A stretch of DNA of 64,000 nt from Elmis aenea (taxonomy: Eukaryota > Arthropoda > Insecta > Coleoptera > Elmidae), in the NCBI GenBank assembly GCA_947652605.1, contig OX393581.1, positions 28,700,788 through 28,764,787 of the forward strand, read 5' to 3'. Each line of letters opens with the position of its first letter. Position 1 is the first letter of the stretch. The notes under the pieces were generated by a model. It saw only the letters and a program-made list of their open reading frames with translations. It was not told the DNA's origin and made no database searches. Of the stretch, positions 48,473 through 60,690 are shown piece after piece. The translations under genes were made by a program, and so were the position numbers.

Positions 48473-48620
48473 AGGTGAGTTAAAAATAGCTAATTAAAAT
48501 TAAATAACTAAAAACTAGTTGTGGCCGTTTATTACTGTAATGGACTGTAATTATTTACATTATCAATAATTAATGCGAAGAAGAAATAAAAAAAACACCT
48601 CATTGACAAAATATTTATTT

Positions 48621-48836
48621 TCAAGTTGAACTCAATAGCAACGTAACTAAAATAAAATAAAAAATTTCATCAACTTCCTTAAATTTGTTAATTAAAGTCA
48701 CATAGACTTTCTCCCTGGAATCTCTGTTCCTGAATTCCAAGGACTTCACCTGCCACAAGCAGGGTAAACTTTTAAACAAATCAATTATTTCTAATGTGAA
48801 TTGTTTGTTGAAATGTCTTATATCGTCTCCTGGCAT
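48621..48836 (-). pseudogene. MADF-domain protein fragment of a Harbinger element
   Basis: Reads FTLEIIDLFKSLPCLWQVKS, then FRNRDSREKVYVTLINKFKE. The P-x-LW and 'Y.nR..r...w..i' spacing is that of MADF domains, the DNA-binding partner encoded by PIF/Harbinger elements. Only the first part of the domain remains. Confidence 0.7.
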
Positions 48837-49064
48837 CTTGAGATGTCACAAAACGAAGACAATGCACATGTAAAATGGTTTGAAGTGTAAAGTGGCTCAT
48901 GCGCAGTGAACAAAACCAAGCATGCAAAACCAAATTAACACTCTCATAAATAAATGTCCTTGTGACGTCCTAACCTGTAAAATTTTTTAACTCTGTTAGT
49001 TTCCGATTAATAATGCCAACAGCACTTTTAAAATTTAAATTACAATTAACTTGCCTTCCTGCAA

Positions 49065-50837
49065 TATACCGGATGATTCGTTTGACTGTCGCACCCCAAT
49101 AACTTTTTAATTATTGAAAATAACCCCAACAAACCTTATATTTTTGAAAACGGCGACCAATTCTTTATTAAATGATGTGCATTTGTTATCTGACGTATGT
49201 CAAATCCCCGATAGGTAACTGTTTTTTTTTTTTTTAATTACATAGTATACATGTTTTTGTTGATTCGGATAGAGAATTTAATTCTGAATCAGACCATGTA
49301 TTAAAAAAGTATGTATAAGTACCTACATAAGAAAATTTTCGAGAAAAATCAGTTCAAAGTTTATTAAAATTATAGCAAACAGTCTATTTTACATAACAAA
49401 TAACTATCAAATCTTAAAAATTATACTATACCTATTAGGGTTTCTTTCCCGGGATCCCGGGATCCCGGTCCATTTTAAGCTATTTTATATTTCCCGGGAA
49501 ATGCTTTTTGTCCCGGGAATTCCCGGGATTTTAAAAAAGTGTTGTTTTCGTTTATTTTGTGCTAAGATCTTTGTAATACTATTATAACTTATCAGAATGT
49601 TATGCTTAAAATGTCTTTACTAACAGTAAATTATGGAAAAACTTCAAAATAATTTTTCTCTTTTAGTATGGCGCAAAGAAGCCCGGTCTCCATTACAAAG
49701 TTAATATCTTCAAAATACTTTTACAGTTTTATTTTTGTGTACCCTGATAATTCAAAGCAAAATAGCTTATAAATGAAATTTTATTGATAATAACCAAGTT
49801 TCTTTGCTGCTAGATGCGCTCAAGACAATTTACCTACATCAATAGAGACAGAGAGCATTTTATGCAGCAGGACTTTTTGTTAATAAATTAAGAAAAAGAC
49901 TAATTGACTGAAGCACAGATCACCTTCGTTTTCTTAAATCACATTACAAAAATTCATTGTAAAAATTATATTATTGTATTCATAAATATGAAATTGCAAT
50001 AGAAAGGTTATAATTCCCAAATGTATGTTTCTCTCACCAATATTATTGAATTATTTGTAATAATCATAGAGCAAAATGTATTACATATATGACTTGGAGT
50101 TGTTTTTAAGTAATAAACCGCTCCCTTAATTTTTTGGGTTATTTATTTAAAAATTATGACATAATTTATTACATCCCGGGATCCCGGGAAATCCCGGGAC
50201 AAAGGCCGATTTCTTCCCGGAATCCCGGGACAAGCAAAATGGTCAAATATGAGAAACCCTAATACCTATCAATGGTAATGTATTAAAAAGTAATTTTTAA
50301 TAAAAATAAAAACAAATAATAAACGTCGACATAAAAAATTAGACTTCCAAACACAGTTGTCCTCTATTTGTAACTTATTTTCTTTAGAGTCTAATTTTTT
50401 ATGTCAACATTTATTATTTGTTTTTATTTTTATTAAAAATTACTTTTTGATACATTTCCATTGATAGTTATAGTATAATTTTTAAGATTTGATCGTTTTT
50501 TGTTATGTTAAATAGACTGTTTGCTATAATTTAAATAAACTATGAACTGATATTTCTAGAAAATGTTCTTATGTATGCATACTTTTTTAATACATGGTCG
50601 GATTCAGAATTAAATTCTCTATCCGAATCAACAAAAACATGTATACTATGTAAGAAAAAAAAACAGTTGCCTATCGCGGATTTGACATACGTCATCGTTT
50701 CGTAGAGATAACAAATGCACATCATTTAATAGAGAATTTGTCACCGTTTCCAAAATTATAGATAAGGTTTGTTGGGGTTATTTTTAATAATAAAAAAGTT
50801 ATAGGGGGGCGACAGTCAAACTGAATCACCCGGTATA
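49065..50837. repeat. fold-back element, TATACCGGGTGATTC ends (copy 2)
   Basis: Left TATACCGGATGATTCG, right GAATCACCCGGTATA. Arms of about 450 bp pair through CAGACCATGTATTAAAAAAG, CAGTCTATTTTACATAAC and GTAATTTTTAATAAAAATAA. The left arm is interrupted by the hAT element 49436-50261. Centre near 50365. Confidence 0.88.
49436..50261. mobile_element. hAT-type element rich in CCCGGGATCCCGGG
   Basis: 826 bp, ends TAGGGTTTCTTTCCCGGG and GAGAAACCCTA, flanked by ATACCTAT duplications (49428-49435 and 50262-50269). Copy 1 has the empty site TATACCTATCAATGG, which proves the insertion. No transposase recognised inside. Confidence 0.95.
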
Positions 50838-53237
50838 ATAGCGCTTTTTCATCCCCTATTTCATATTTATGTAATAAAAATGTAAAATAATATTTTATTT
50901 AATTACCCTATTACTATATTATTTAAAGTTTTTTGTATAAAATTATTGTCACAAAACAACTAATGAAATTATATGAATAAGTATAGTAAGTTAAATTTAG
51001 GATAACGATTGATTTTTAATATTTATTTTAGAAAAAAAACGCCGGTTCTAAGTCCTAATTCTGGCGCCCTTACGTTTGGCGCCCGGAGCGAATGCCGGTC
51101 AGCCCGCTTCTTAATCCGGCACTGCTCAGGCCGTAATTCTGATATTTTCCTTCGCACAGAATCTCATAATCTAATCAGCACTTCTGAGGGATATTTGATT
51201 TTTTCATAGCATTCACCCATGTCCATCAACAGGTACAACGTTTTAGCACAACTTTTGTCGATTTTTAAACACAACGTAATGTTAATAAGCTGCTCTTAAG
51301 TCTTATTCTTAAGAACGATCACTCATTTTTACGCAAAAGTTCACACGAAGAGCTAGCTCTATTGCTTTCGTAATAATAATAACTTACGACTCCTATAATA
51401 AAATTCAAAAAATGCAGGTCCAGCCACAATTATAAAAATAAATATTTGGGATCTTAAAATGTTTTCAAAATATTGTAGTTGCATAAAAAATTGTTTCCTT
51501 TTTTAAATGTTAAATAAAGAGGGTACTCCCTTTGATATCACAAAATTACAGCCATTTTTTTTTTTTATCAAAATTGAAAAAAAAAATGTGCATTTGGTCG
51601 TATAATCGAGTATGCCAAAATTACATTTTTAAATTTGGTTTATTTAAATCAAAAACTACAGAAAAAAGGGGGTGAGTCTGATTTCGTTTACACCTGGTAT
51701 AATACAATATACACTCTGATATGTTGGTGCATAGAAGCAAGGCGATTGAAAATAAATCAAAATATAAAATAGTAGTAAGAGAAGAACTAAAATAGTTTGC
51801 CTTTACCATTGCTTCACGTGCATGAAAGCTGTTTTTTTAGGACTCTAAAAAATGAATTTAAAATCATCCAAAGGGGATTTTTAAGGTTTGCTTTATACAT
51901 ATTCAACTTCCACAACGAAATAATAAATATTCATTATTTTAATAAGTTTTAATATTTTTGCGTCCCTGAGAACTTTTGGTCTGTATATTCATAGATTTAC
52001 CGATTTACATCCAAACAAACATATTCCTTTTAAATTTTTTTAAATTGCTAATATAACGAATAAATATGCATTATTTAAAACTTACCTATATAAATTTTAA
52101 AAGTTTGCAACAATAAAAAAACTTATTTGATTAAAAAAAAGGTATTTTTTAAATTATTTTAATCATTTCAGTTATTGTTACCGTAAACTTTGACATAGTT
52201 TTGAAGGTTTTTCCAACGTAACTTTTTTATTTTTTGATTAAATGACCTGGAATAAAGTCCATCGTAACAATAGAACCTTCCGCTATATATCCCCCACGTA
52301 AAATTGCTTCTGGGAGGTAAAACAAAACTTTAAAAAACATATTTAATTTGGTGTCAAAGTAACCCCGAGTGTGGGGCTACTTTAACAATGCAATTAATTT
52401 AATTATAAGTCGAAGAACGACTACTGTGGGGGTTTGTTTGACATCTTATTATTTAAAAAAAATATTTTTTACAACCAGAACATGAGTTAAAGGCTTATTA
52501 ATTTCAAAATACTTGGCATAAATCGTATTTTTAATAAAAGTTTAACGTTATTTTAATAACATGTATAAAAAATAAACAAAATCCTTTAGGTTGCTTTCTA
52601 AACACTAGCTATTAAAAACATATTTTTCTTCAGAAGCAAATCATTACAAAATAAAATACTTATACTGGGTAAGGCTATATACATATAGGTACCTATTAAA
52701 TTAAACGAAAGTTGCTGGTTTTGAAAACAGGTTTATTCTTTATAAAATTCTTTAATTTTCAAAACCAGCAATTTTCGTTTAATTTAACCCAATCAAGCAA
52801 CAGGAAAAACCAACTTTATCTATAGGTATTAATTAAAACTTAAGATAATTTTTAAAAAGTAAATATTTCTGTAGATGAGACACTTTTACTAATTAGATAA
52901 CATATATTATATAGATAAAGTTGGTTTCTCCTGGTGCTTGATTGGATAAAATTAAAACGAAGGTTTTCTGGTTTTAAAACAGGTTTATTCCTTAATGAAG
53001 TTAATTATTTCATAAAGGAATAAACCTGTTTTAAAACAAGAAAACCTTCGTTTTAAATATATTATATAGGTAGGTATGTTCTATGGGAAGAATAAACATA
53101 AAATACGTAAATCTAAAAACATAAACATAAAATATTTATAGCGAAAAGTCACACCCCAGAGTCTGTCAAAGTTACCCCCAAAGTCAAAGTAGCCCCGGTT
53201 TACGGTATTTGTTTACACTTATCTAACAAGTTTAAAA

Positions 53238-53732
53238 CAAGGACCCGAACCGCAAAGAATAACGGTTCAGTTCCGGTTACTGGTTCGATAAATTTTAACT
53301 TATCAGTTTACGTTCCGAACCACTGGTTTTTATTTTATAACGATTCGGTTACCGGTTCAGAGGGAACGATTTAGTTACAATTCTGGTTCAATGCTTATTT
53401 TAGGAAATTCTAAAAATTATACATTATCCAAATATGCTTATGATGACGATACGTATTTATAAATTGAATTGTCTAACATTTTTCCATTTTTGGTCAAATT
53501 TAATCAAAACTACGAAAATAAAAAACATAAAATGTCATTAATAATGTAATTGGTACGAACCGTTTTGTGAACCAGTTGACGCGGTTTGAACCGGTTCACA
53601 CCAGTCGGTTTGGTTCGACGTAGAGATTTTATGATTTTTCAACTAGAAGGTTCAGTTCCGGTTCGCGGTTTATGAATAAAGCACCGGTTCGTTCCCGTTT
53701 TTGTTCCAGTTCTGGTTCGGTTCGGGTCCCTG
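53238..53732. mobile_element. hAT MITE rich in GAACCGGTTC (copy 2)
   Basis: The duplicated counterpart of 41347-41841, identical by eye, with the same GTTTAAAA flanks. Confidence 0.9.
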
Positions 53733-54818
53733 GTTTAAAACGCGTTGATAAACACTAGTTTGTTTGGATTTGTATTTCTGTGCTTTTATGTCACGCAACT
53801 GAATTAAAAATAGATTATATTTACAAATATCTGAAAAATCAGCTCCAAGAAAATACTGAAAGTTGAGTTTCATCACTTTTTTTAATTAAATTTAAAAAAA
53901 AAGACTTTTAACAATATTTTATAGCTTAGTGTTGTAATTTTAATGGATTGGTTAAGATAGATGTAAAATAAAAATAGTTGTTACATAATAGTAAAAAATT
54001 CACGTATTTTAATTTTCATTGCACATCAGATGCACAGTTACAAGGGTACAACTTAAATTTGCCCTATGTCTAAAAGCATTTGCTTATTATAAAAGCTAAA
54101 GTATGATTTACATTTGACAAAGTTTTAAATTCGCATCTCATTATTAATCTGAAGACATACTGAAAATATTTTGGTATAAGAAAAAATTTGGAAAGAGTAA
54201 AAATTTGATTTTTGAAAATCGTGTTTGACTCCTATGAAGTATAAAATAATTCAAATGTGTAAAAACATTGCCTAAGCAACATTTTAAGCCGAATCGCTTG
54301 TTAATTCTAATTTATTTTAGGTCGATTTGTTTTTGTTTTATGGCAACCAACTTTCATTTTCTTGTGGGCGCAAGTTTTACTATTTGCATAATTACTCGTA
54401 AATAGAATTTATTTTCCTGAATTCATTGATACACCATTCATTTCATCTCATTTTTGGGGCAGTTGCAAGAATTGACCAAAAGTGGCCAACTAGTTTTTGT
54501 CGCGATCGATCTATCAAATTCTCGATTTTGTTAAGGAACTCCGTGAAAAAAACGCTTTTACACTGGTATTAGACCAATTTTCAAAAACTTTGCAGTATGT
54601 TACTCGCAAAGAATGCGCCCATCGAAAGCTAACGGAGTTCGATTTTTTTTCGCACTGTTCCAAGGTCAAAACGGCCGCACAAGTTCCTTTATAAGCATCA
54701 TTTTTGGACGGCCGCAAAGGACACAAAACAAAAAAAGTACACTATTCACCTATTACCACATCTTTTGGCTATATATTACCGAAACAAAACAAAGATACGG
54801 TCATGAGCTGTTTGTTTA

Positions 54819-55164
54819 GGCCTCTACTCACCAACCAATTTGTCGGGAAAACCGACCGACCATTCCGATAAATTGTTTAATGTGTAGTCTGTCACCCGAC
54901 CAACACGACAGTTGGAACGGACCGGTTGCCAGACCATCCAACAAGCCAACCGCCTACCACATTCCTCTAGATAAGGACTATTAAACTGAAAATTTAACGC
55001 TATTTATAAATTTGTTATCCACAAAATGGCATCAGAGCCAAAATAATAAAAAAAGTTATGACGTTTATGCTGTGTTGGTTGGACTGGTCGGGAGGTGTGT
55101 AGACAACACCCAACACGGAGTTCAAGACGGTCGGCTCCGACAAGTTGGGTAATGAGTAGAGGCC
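54819..55164. mobile_element. MITE, GGCCTCTACTCA ends (copy 2)
   Basis: Counterpart of 42929-43272 with several substitutions. Confidence 0.75.
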
Positions 55165-55240
55165 TTTTGAGGACGAGCATTATCTCGCTTGGCAAATTTC
55201 GAAATCGTTTCAGATATCGACTGAATATAGCTTCACGGTC

Positions 55241-57735
55241 CAGTGACGGATTAAGCGGCTGCGTAGGGCCCCGTAATAGCAAAAGGCCCCGAAGGGGCCC
55301 CGAGATCTCAAAATGTCTTCTCATTAGGGTTCAAGGAAAATTAAGTTTTTTTCTTGTATATATCAAATAATTATATTTTGTTGTCCAAATATCATAATAA
55401 TAACAGAGTTTCACCAAAGACTCTGTTATTACACATAATATTAAAATATTATAGTTAATATAATGTTATACATATAGTTACACACCTAATGGATACATTT
55501 TTAATGATATATTTACAAATTATGCATACGCTTATTTTACTCTCAACGTGCCCAAAGAATCAATAGCGAATTAAAAGTGCAAGCCGACTGATCAGTGGCG
55601 TGGTTTTACTGTAAGGGATGCGGTCAAAAATATGCCAACCAAGGACGAGGAAATGTAAACTATTTATGTCATACTATTGTGACGAATTTGTAGGTCTTAT
55701 TGGTAATCAAGTCAGAGCGAAAATAATTGAAGAAATCAAATCTGCGACTTATTATAGTATAATTGTTGATGTTTCGCATATCGATCAACTAACTTTTGTG
55801 ATAAAAGATTTCATTCTGTGGTAATATAAAGGAAAGATTTGTAGAATTAATTCCCATAAATAAAGACACGTCTTCATATTTGGAACAAGAAATTTCGCAA
55901 AAAAATTAGGAGTGGATATTAAAAACTGTCGAAGACAATCATTTGATAGATAATGCTTCTAATATGTCAGGCAAGTACTCATGTTTGCAAGCACGTATTA
56001 AAACACAGCCCAAGTGCTGTTTTTATTCCGTGTGTTAATCATTCCTTAAATTTCATTGTAAATTTCGCTGCAGAAAGTTGTAGCGCCGCAATGTAGTATT
56101 TTATGTTTGTGCAAAATTTATTCACATATTTTCTGTATCAACCCATCGCTGGAAAATTTTAACCAGAAATCTAGAAATGTGTAAATATTCCGTCTCAGTG
56201 AAAACAGTTTCTAATACAAGATAGTCAGCAAGAGTAGATGCTCTATTAGCTGCAACAAAACTTGGTTTCACCCATATAAAAGAGGCGTTAACTGAAATTT
56301 GTAATTCAGAAGCGGAAAAAAAGTTACCATAGTGGAGGCGACTTCACTTCTGAAGGAAATGGACAAATTTGAAACCGCTCTAATGACAGTGATGTGGTAT
56401 ACTATTTTACAAAGAATAAATGCTATCTACTAGTAAATCACTGCAATCAGTGGAGTGCGAACTAGTGAAAGGATCTACCTCACCGAAGTCATTAGAAACA
56501 TTTATCAATAATTTCAAAGAATTTGAATAAGTTGAAAAAGACGCAACTGATTTATCAGGGCTAACATTTAATGTGGAAGATGGACGAACTCGCAGACAAC
56601 AACAAAAAATGTTTTTTGATGAAAACGAAGAAGTCGGACATGAATGTACAATAAGAGAAAATTTTATAGTTAATTCATTTTATGCCATATGTGATAACAC
56701 CAAGGCAGAACTATCTCAAAGAACTCAGACTATGAAGTTGTTGTAGAGCCTTTTCGAATATTTTTAAATTGGAATTTCACAATAAAAGAAAAATAGAACG
56801 CGATAAAAATGTTAGAGGGTATTTACAAAAAAGACATTGATGTCTGTACTTTTGAAGATTAATTTGCCCATTTTTTAATATAGCTATCTAAAAGAAAACG
56901 AGAACACTATAAAAACCACACCAGACATCTATCGAGCCGCCAAAGAAATGTCTTGCACATTTGCGAATGTTGAAATATTAAATTTTTTTTAACAATTCCT
57001 TATCGAATGCGTCAGGAGAAAGAAAGATCGTTTTCTGTTTTAAAGCGTGTAAAAAATTATTTAAGGAGTAGGTACCTACTACCCTTGACTATAATATCCT
57101 TATAGACGGCCAACCGCTATGTTAAATTTGGACGCTCATAAATGGAGACAATAGCGCGTTACTTTTGGAGACGACCGTTATTCTAGCGTGTCGCCGTAGT
57201 AGCGCTATTGTTTTGCAGATTGATTGGTTTCTATGCTATTCAAGCATTTCGTTTAAAAATTGAATTATTAAAAGAAATCCTGTATAATACCATTGCCGCT
57301 ATGAGAAATTTGGAGGGTTCGTGAAGCTTGGCCATACCGTTATTTAGAGGTACCCTAGGGTACCTTAGTCACCTCCAACAACACCGGCATCTATTGTCGA
57401 ATTTTATTGTTACTTTTACTTGTTACATTTACGTTAATTGGTTTGAAAATTGAATAAGTTATTTGTTTTAACCCCTAAATTTAGACTACGTGCCGTATTT
57501 GAGTAGCCCCATAAGCGTTGGCTGTCTATAAGGATATTATAGTCAAGGCTACTACCTACGAAAGAAGAAAGATTAAATAATATGGCCATTCTGTATGATT
57601 TAAAAAAAAATTCTTTTAATAAATTTATTTATTGTGTTACCGTATGAAATTTTTGATTACTTTTCTTTTTTTGTTAATAACTTAATGAGAGTTTTCTTGA
57701 AACTTTTTTTTTTAACTTGAGTTTGAGGGCCCCGA
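55241..57735 (+). pseudogene. hAT transposase relic (copy 2)
   Basis: Same relic as 43349-45238, beginning CAGTGACGGATTAAGCGG. The coding remains are even more broken (frameshift near 55810). After the nested MITE 57084-57548 the element continues past the duplication edge, with a GAGGGCCCCG near 57725 that mirrors the GGGCCCCG near its left end. Confidence 0.75.
57084..57548. mobile_element. 465-bp hAT-type MITE (copy 2 only)
   Basis: CTTGACTATAATATCCTTAT at the left is mirrored by ATAAGGATATTATAGTCAAG at the right. CTACTACC flanks both sides (57076-57083 and 57549-57556). Copy 1 has a single CTACTACCTACCGAAG, the empty site. Confidence 0.93.
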
Positions 57736-58328
57736 AAAATACAATTAGCTGCCGTTTAAGTAGTAATTTTAAGCTAACTTCAAATGGTTGCATATGCCCA
57801 GCATATGGCGTAGCGATGGTAAACGGCACCCAAGGCATATTATTTTTTTGCGCCCCACCCCCCCCCCCCACCTCGGTCGTATTGTTATTTGTAGTTTGTG
57901 AGTTTCAAGTAAAATAATGTTGCATTATTTATTCAAATACACTGTAATGAAAATGAGAACCAATTTTAAAATTATATTTTCATTTTAGTTTTCTGGCTTT
58001 AAATTATAACTGATAAGTATATTTATCCCTAAAACATCTGAAAATATTTTTAAAAACTTTTGTTTATTAGACATGAATATTAAGATTACCATCGAATCAA
58101 CAACAATTGACAAAATTTTAATTTCAGAACGCATGTGTCTTAAAAATAAAAAGCTCTTAAAATAAAAAAGTACAAATTTTAATGTTTATAATTATCTATA
58201 CACTAATTTTTTGGTTAAAGTCTATGCAAAAATTTGGATGCTAGGTAAAAAATTATAAGGAAAATTTAAAAGATCCTATTTATCACCATCCTATATTGAT
58301 GTTTTGCACTCTTAAATTAAAATAAGAT
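57736..58328. other. non-coding flank
   Basis: Includes a C13 run near 57858-57872 and minus-strand AATAAA candidates near 58061 and 57930 that could end the 58329-59098 transcript. Otherwise A+T-rich. Confidence 0.4.
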
Positions 58329-59098
58329 TTAGCTTCCAAATCTAATATCAATTTCTGGATAATCAAGGTCTTCCGAAGCTGATGTGGTACTTGTTGATGG
58401 CGGTGTCACTCTTGTAGGTGACTTAGTTGTGATTAAGCTTGATGCCGGTGGATTTATTCGAGATGATGTTGTCGTAGAAGGTCCTGTAATTGGCGGCTGT
58501 GTTGGGGTAGGTCGTGTTACAGTAGGTTGTCTTTCAGGAATGAAAATTGGTTGTGTGAACTGAGGCTCTTGAAAAGGTGGCTGTGTTATAGCAGGCTGGG
58601 TAACAAAAGATTGAGTTGCGGTAGGTCCTGGCACAATAGACGGTGTAACAGGTACATTACCACCAGAATAGATTTGAGACCAACTGGAAGCGCCGTTTTG
58701 TCCCAAACAATTTCCCTGGCAGAGCGGTTTAAATAAATTTGCGAATGGTATAGCAGAATTCGACTGCTCTTGAAAGAACGGAGGTACTGAGAACGCATTA
58801 AAAGGATCAAATGACTGAGGTTGAAATGAATAATCAGCTCCATATCCAAATTGTAGGTTGTTTCCGGGATTGAACTGATCGTAAAACTGTTGTTGGAATT
58901 CTTGGTTTACAAAATTTTGTCCATAAATTGGTGGCAAATAGCGTTTATTCAGTTGTTTCGATTTCCGATTGTGAATATAATTTTCTGCTGATGCGTAATC
59001 AGATTGTGCAAAACGACTTGGTCTGTCTCTTTTTACTCGAAGCTGTGGTGCATTCGCTGTAATGCCAATTTTGTGTGATGTTTCTTCGTTCTCAAATC
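58329..59098 (-). CDS. last exon of an unknown secreted Pro/Gln/Thr-rich protein
   Basis: A minus-strand exon entered at TTGCAG (acceptor at 59099-59101), with two leading bases of a split codon, giving about 255 residues and ending IDIRFGS before TAA. It starts FENEETSHKIGITANAPQ, then a dibasic VKRDR, followed by a Gln/Asn/Phe-rich stretch (FQQQFYDQFNPGN), one Cys pair (CQGNC), then Pro/Thr/Ser-rich repeats such as TQPPITGPSTTT and ending with acidic EDLDYPEI. The make-up suggests a secreted mucin-like or cuticle/chorion protein. I do not recognise a family. Upstream exons were not found. It lies on the same strand as the peroxidase, about 40 kb upstream of that gene's first identified exon. 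Confidence 0.75.
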
Positions 59099-59391
59099 CT
59101 GCAATTAAAAATAAAATTCATTACTATAAATAATTTTTATCGTGTTGTCATACATCAAACCATTATTTTAATCAACGTTTTTGCTTTATACTGACTAAGA
59201 TTAATTTGGTGTACACACACATATTATTTTGGTTTAAATTATTAAAACTATATTTTAAAAGATTATGATATTAGTAATTTAAAAAATGTTAAATTATAAC
59301 AGTTTAATTTACGAATTACGAATTAATTAACTTTTAAATGAGCAATTTAAAAGTATCAGTGAAGTATATGAACGTTAATAATTAAATGATG
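59099..59391. other. intron start of the secreted-protein gene
   Basis: Polypyrimidine-like stretch and A+T-rich intron sequence. No further exon seen. Confidence 0.35.
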
Positions 59392-59639
59392 TACAGCGTG
59401 GTCCAAATGCGATGGGATTGCATAGGTATCTCGCTTAATAGTCAAGATAGAGAAACGGTTAAATTACCAAAAATGTGCAGTTTTTTGAGCCAAACTCAGA
59501 ACCGTTTATATTAAAAACCCTTGTAAAATTAGTATTATTAAAAATAGCTACGTCAGTCCTTATTATATTTGCTTTGAGAAAAAAAAAATTTTTAATACGT
59601 CATAGCCAACTATAGCCTCCATTAAAACCCTCTACTGCA

Positions 59640-60690
59640 TATTGTTCCCAATCGGGAACACAAACATTAAAAATATCTAGACATGTTTCAATGCTATATA
59701 CGTTCGCTGTAAGCACGGGGTTCCCTTTTGGGAACAACATTAAAGTAAGCAGCGAGAGCGCTTCTTTCTGGTTGGCGCCTTTTTTCCGAAATCATATTAA
59801 ATTTGTTTCGCTTGCATGTGAGGTTATAGTTGTGAAATACTAGTTTGTTTTTATGGTTTTATTATTAACTAAAGGTATGATTATTATAATAAAAATGCAA
59901 ATTAGGTACATATACCAATGTAATGCATGTTTAAATATTAAAAACATTATATTTTCATAAATTAATGCAAAAATTATTGAATTATTGTTTGTTCCCCTTC
60001 GGGAACATTATGCACTGACTGAATAAATTTATGATTTGTGAGCAAGGAAAGTCTAGAGTGAAATGCCATAAGTGCAAAGTTCACTTAGGTTGTAATTTAA
60101 AAAAATTGTTTTATGGATTTCAGGGCTTCGAACCGGAACTGAACCGAAAACCGAAGAACGGAAAAAACCGTTATTTTTGTCGGAACGAAAACCGGAACTG
60201 AACCGAAAAAAAATATCGGTTTATTACGGTTCGGTACATGTTCAACAAACTCGCGCGTTTTGTTCATATATGTTTCGTTTAATAAATTATATTATCATCA
60301 TATGTTACATACTTCTATTTCCAATTATTATACCTTATTATACCAAATAAAAACAATTAAAAAATTTAAAAAGTAATCACTCGGAGCTGAACCGAAAGCC
60401 GAAACGGAAAAAATTACGGTTCGAAGCTCTGATGGATTTCCATAAACAATAATTGCATAATTATTAACTTTGTCTGTAAACTTTTCGTTTTCATGTTTTT
60501 TTTATTACATTTTTTTGTTTTGTATATGCATAATGTTCCCTTTTGGGAACAAAAAATAAAATTTCGAAAAAATGACATTTTGAAAAAAAAAAGTGCAAAA
60601 CTGTATTATTTTGTATTCTTAGGAGCAACAATATTAAATTTTAATTTTTTAAAAGCAATTTTTCAAATTTTTATTAATTCATGCAGTAGA
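59640..60690. mobile_element. element with four GTTCCC-loop-GGGAAC hairpins
   Basis: GTTCCCAATCGGGAAC near 59642, GTTCCCTTTTGGGAAC near 59729, GTTCCCCTTCGGGAAC near 59992 and GTTCCCTTTTGGGAAC near 60535. CCTCTACTGCAT at 59627 and ATGCAGTAGAGG near 60680 form the outer inverted pair, so this appears to be a discrete insertion at the apex of the fold-back. Confidence 0.65.
60121..60431. mobile_element. 311-bp hAT MITE, CAGGGCTTCGAACCGG ends
   Basis: CAGGGCTTCGAACCGG at the left, CGGTTCGAAGCTCTG at the right, flanked by ATGGATTT at 60113-60120 and 60432-60439. AACCGAAAACCGAA-type motifs fill both arms. Related in style to 41347-41841. Confidence 0.92.

Larger units (their letters stand above)
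47869..49064. mobile_element. PIF/Harbinger remnant (copy 2 only)
   Basis: Holds a transposase N-terminal piece (48164-48472, +) and a MADF piece (48621-48836, -) in the convergent layout typical of animal PIF/Harbinger elements. Subterminal GCACGTGGTTTTGC-like motifs recur at 48017, 48047 and 48090, with AACCAAGCATGCAAAACCAA near 48912. Exact ends were not resolved. Confidence 0.7.
45239..57589 (+). repeat. tandem duplication, copy 2 (12,351 bp)
   Basis: Repeats 35203-45238 in direct orientation, ending ATATGGCCAT at 57589 before native flank TCTGTATGATT. It is longer than copy 1 because of a Harbinger remnant (47869-49064), a CCCGGG-rich hAT element (49436-50261) and a hAT MITE (57084-57548). 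It lacks the copy-1 segments 37730-37965 and 38747-39010. Confidence 0.95.
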
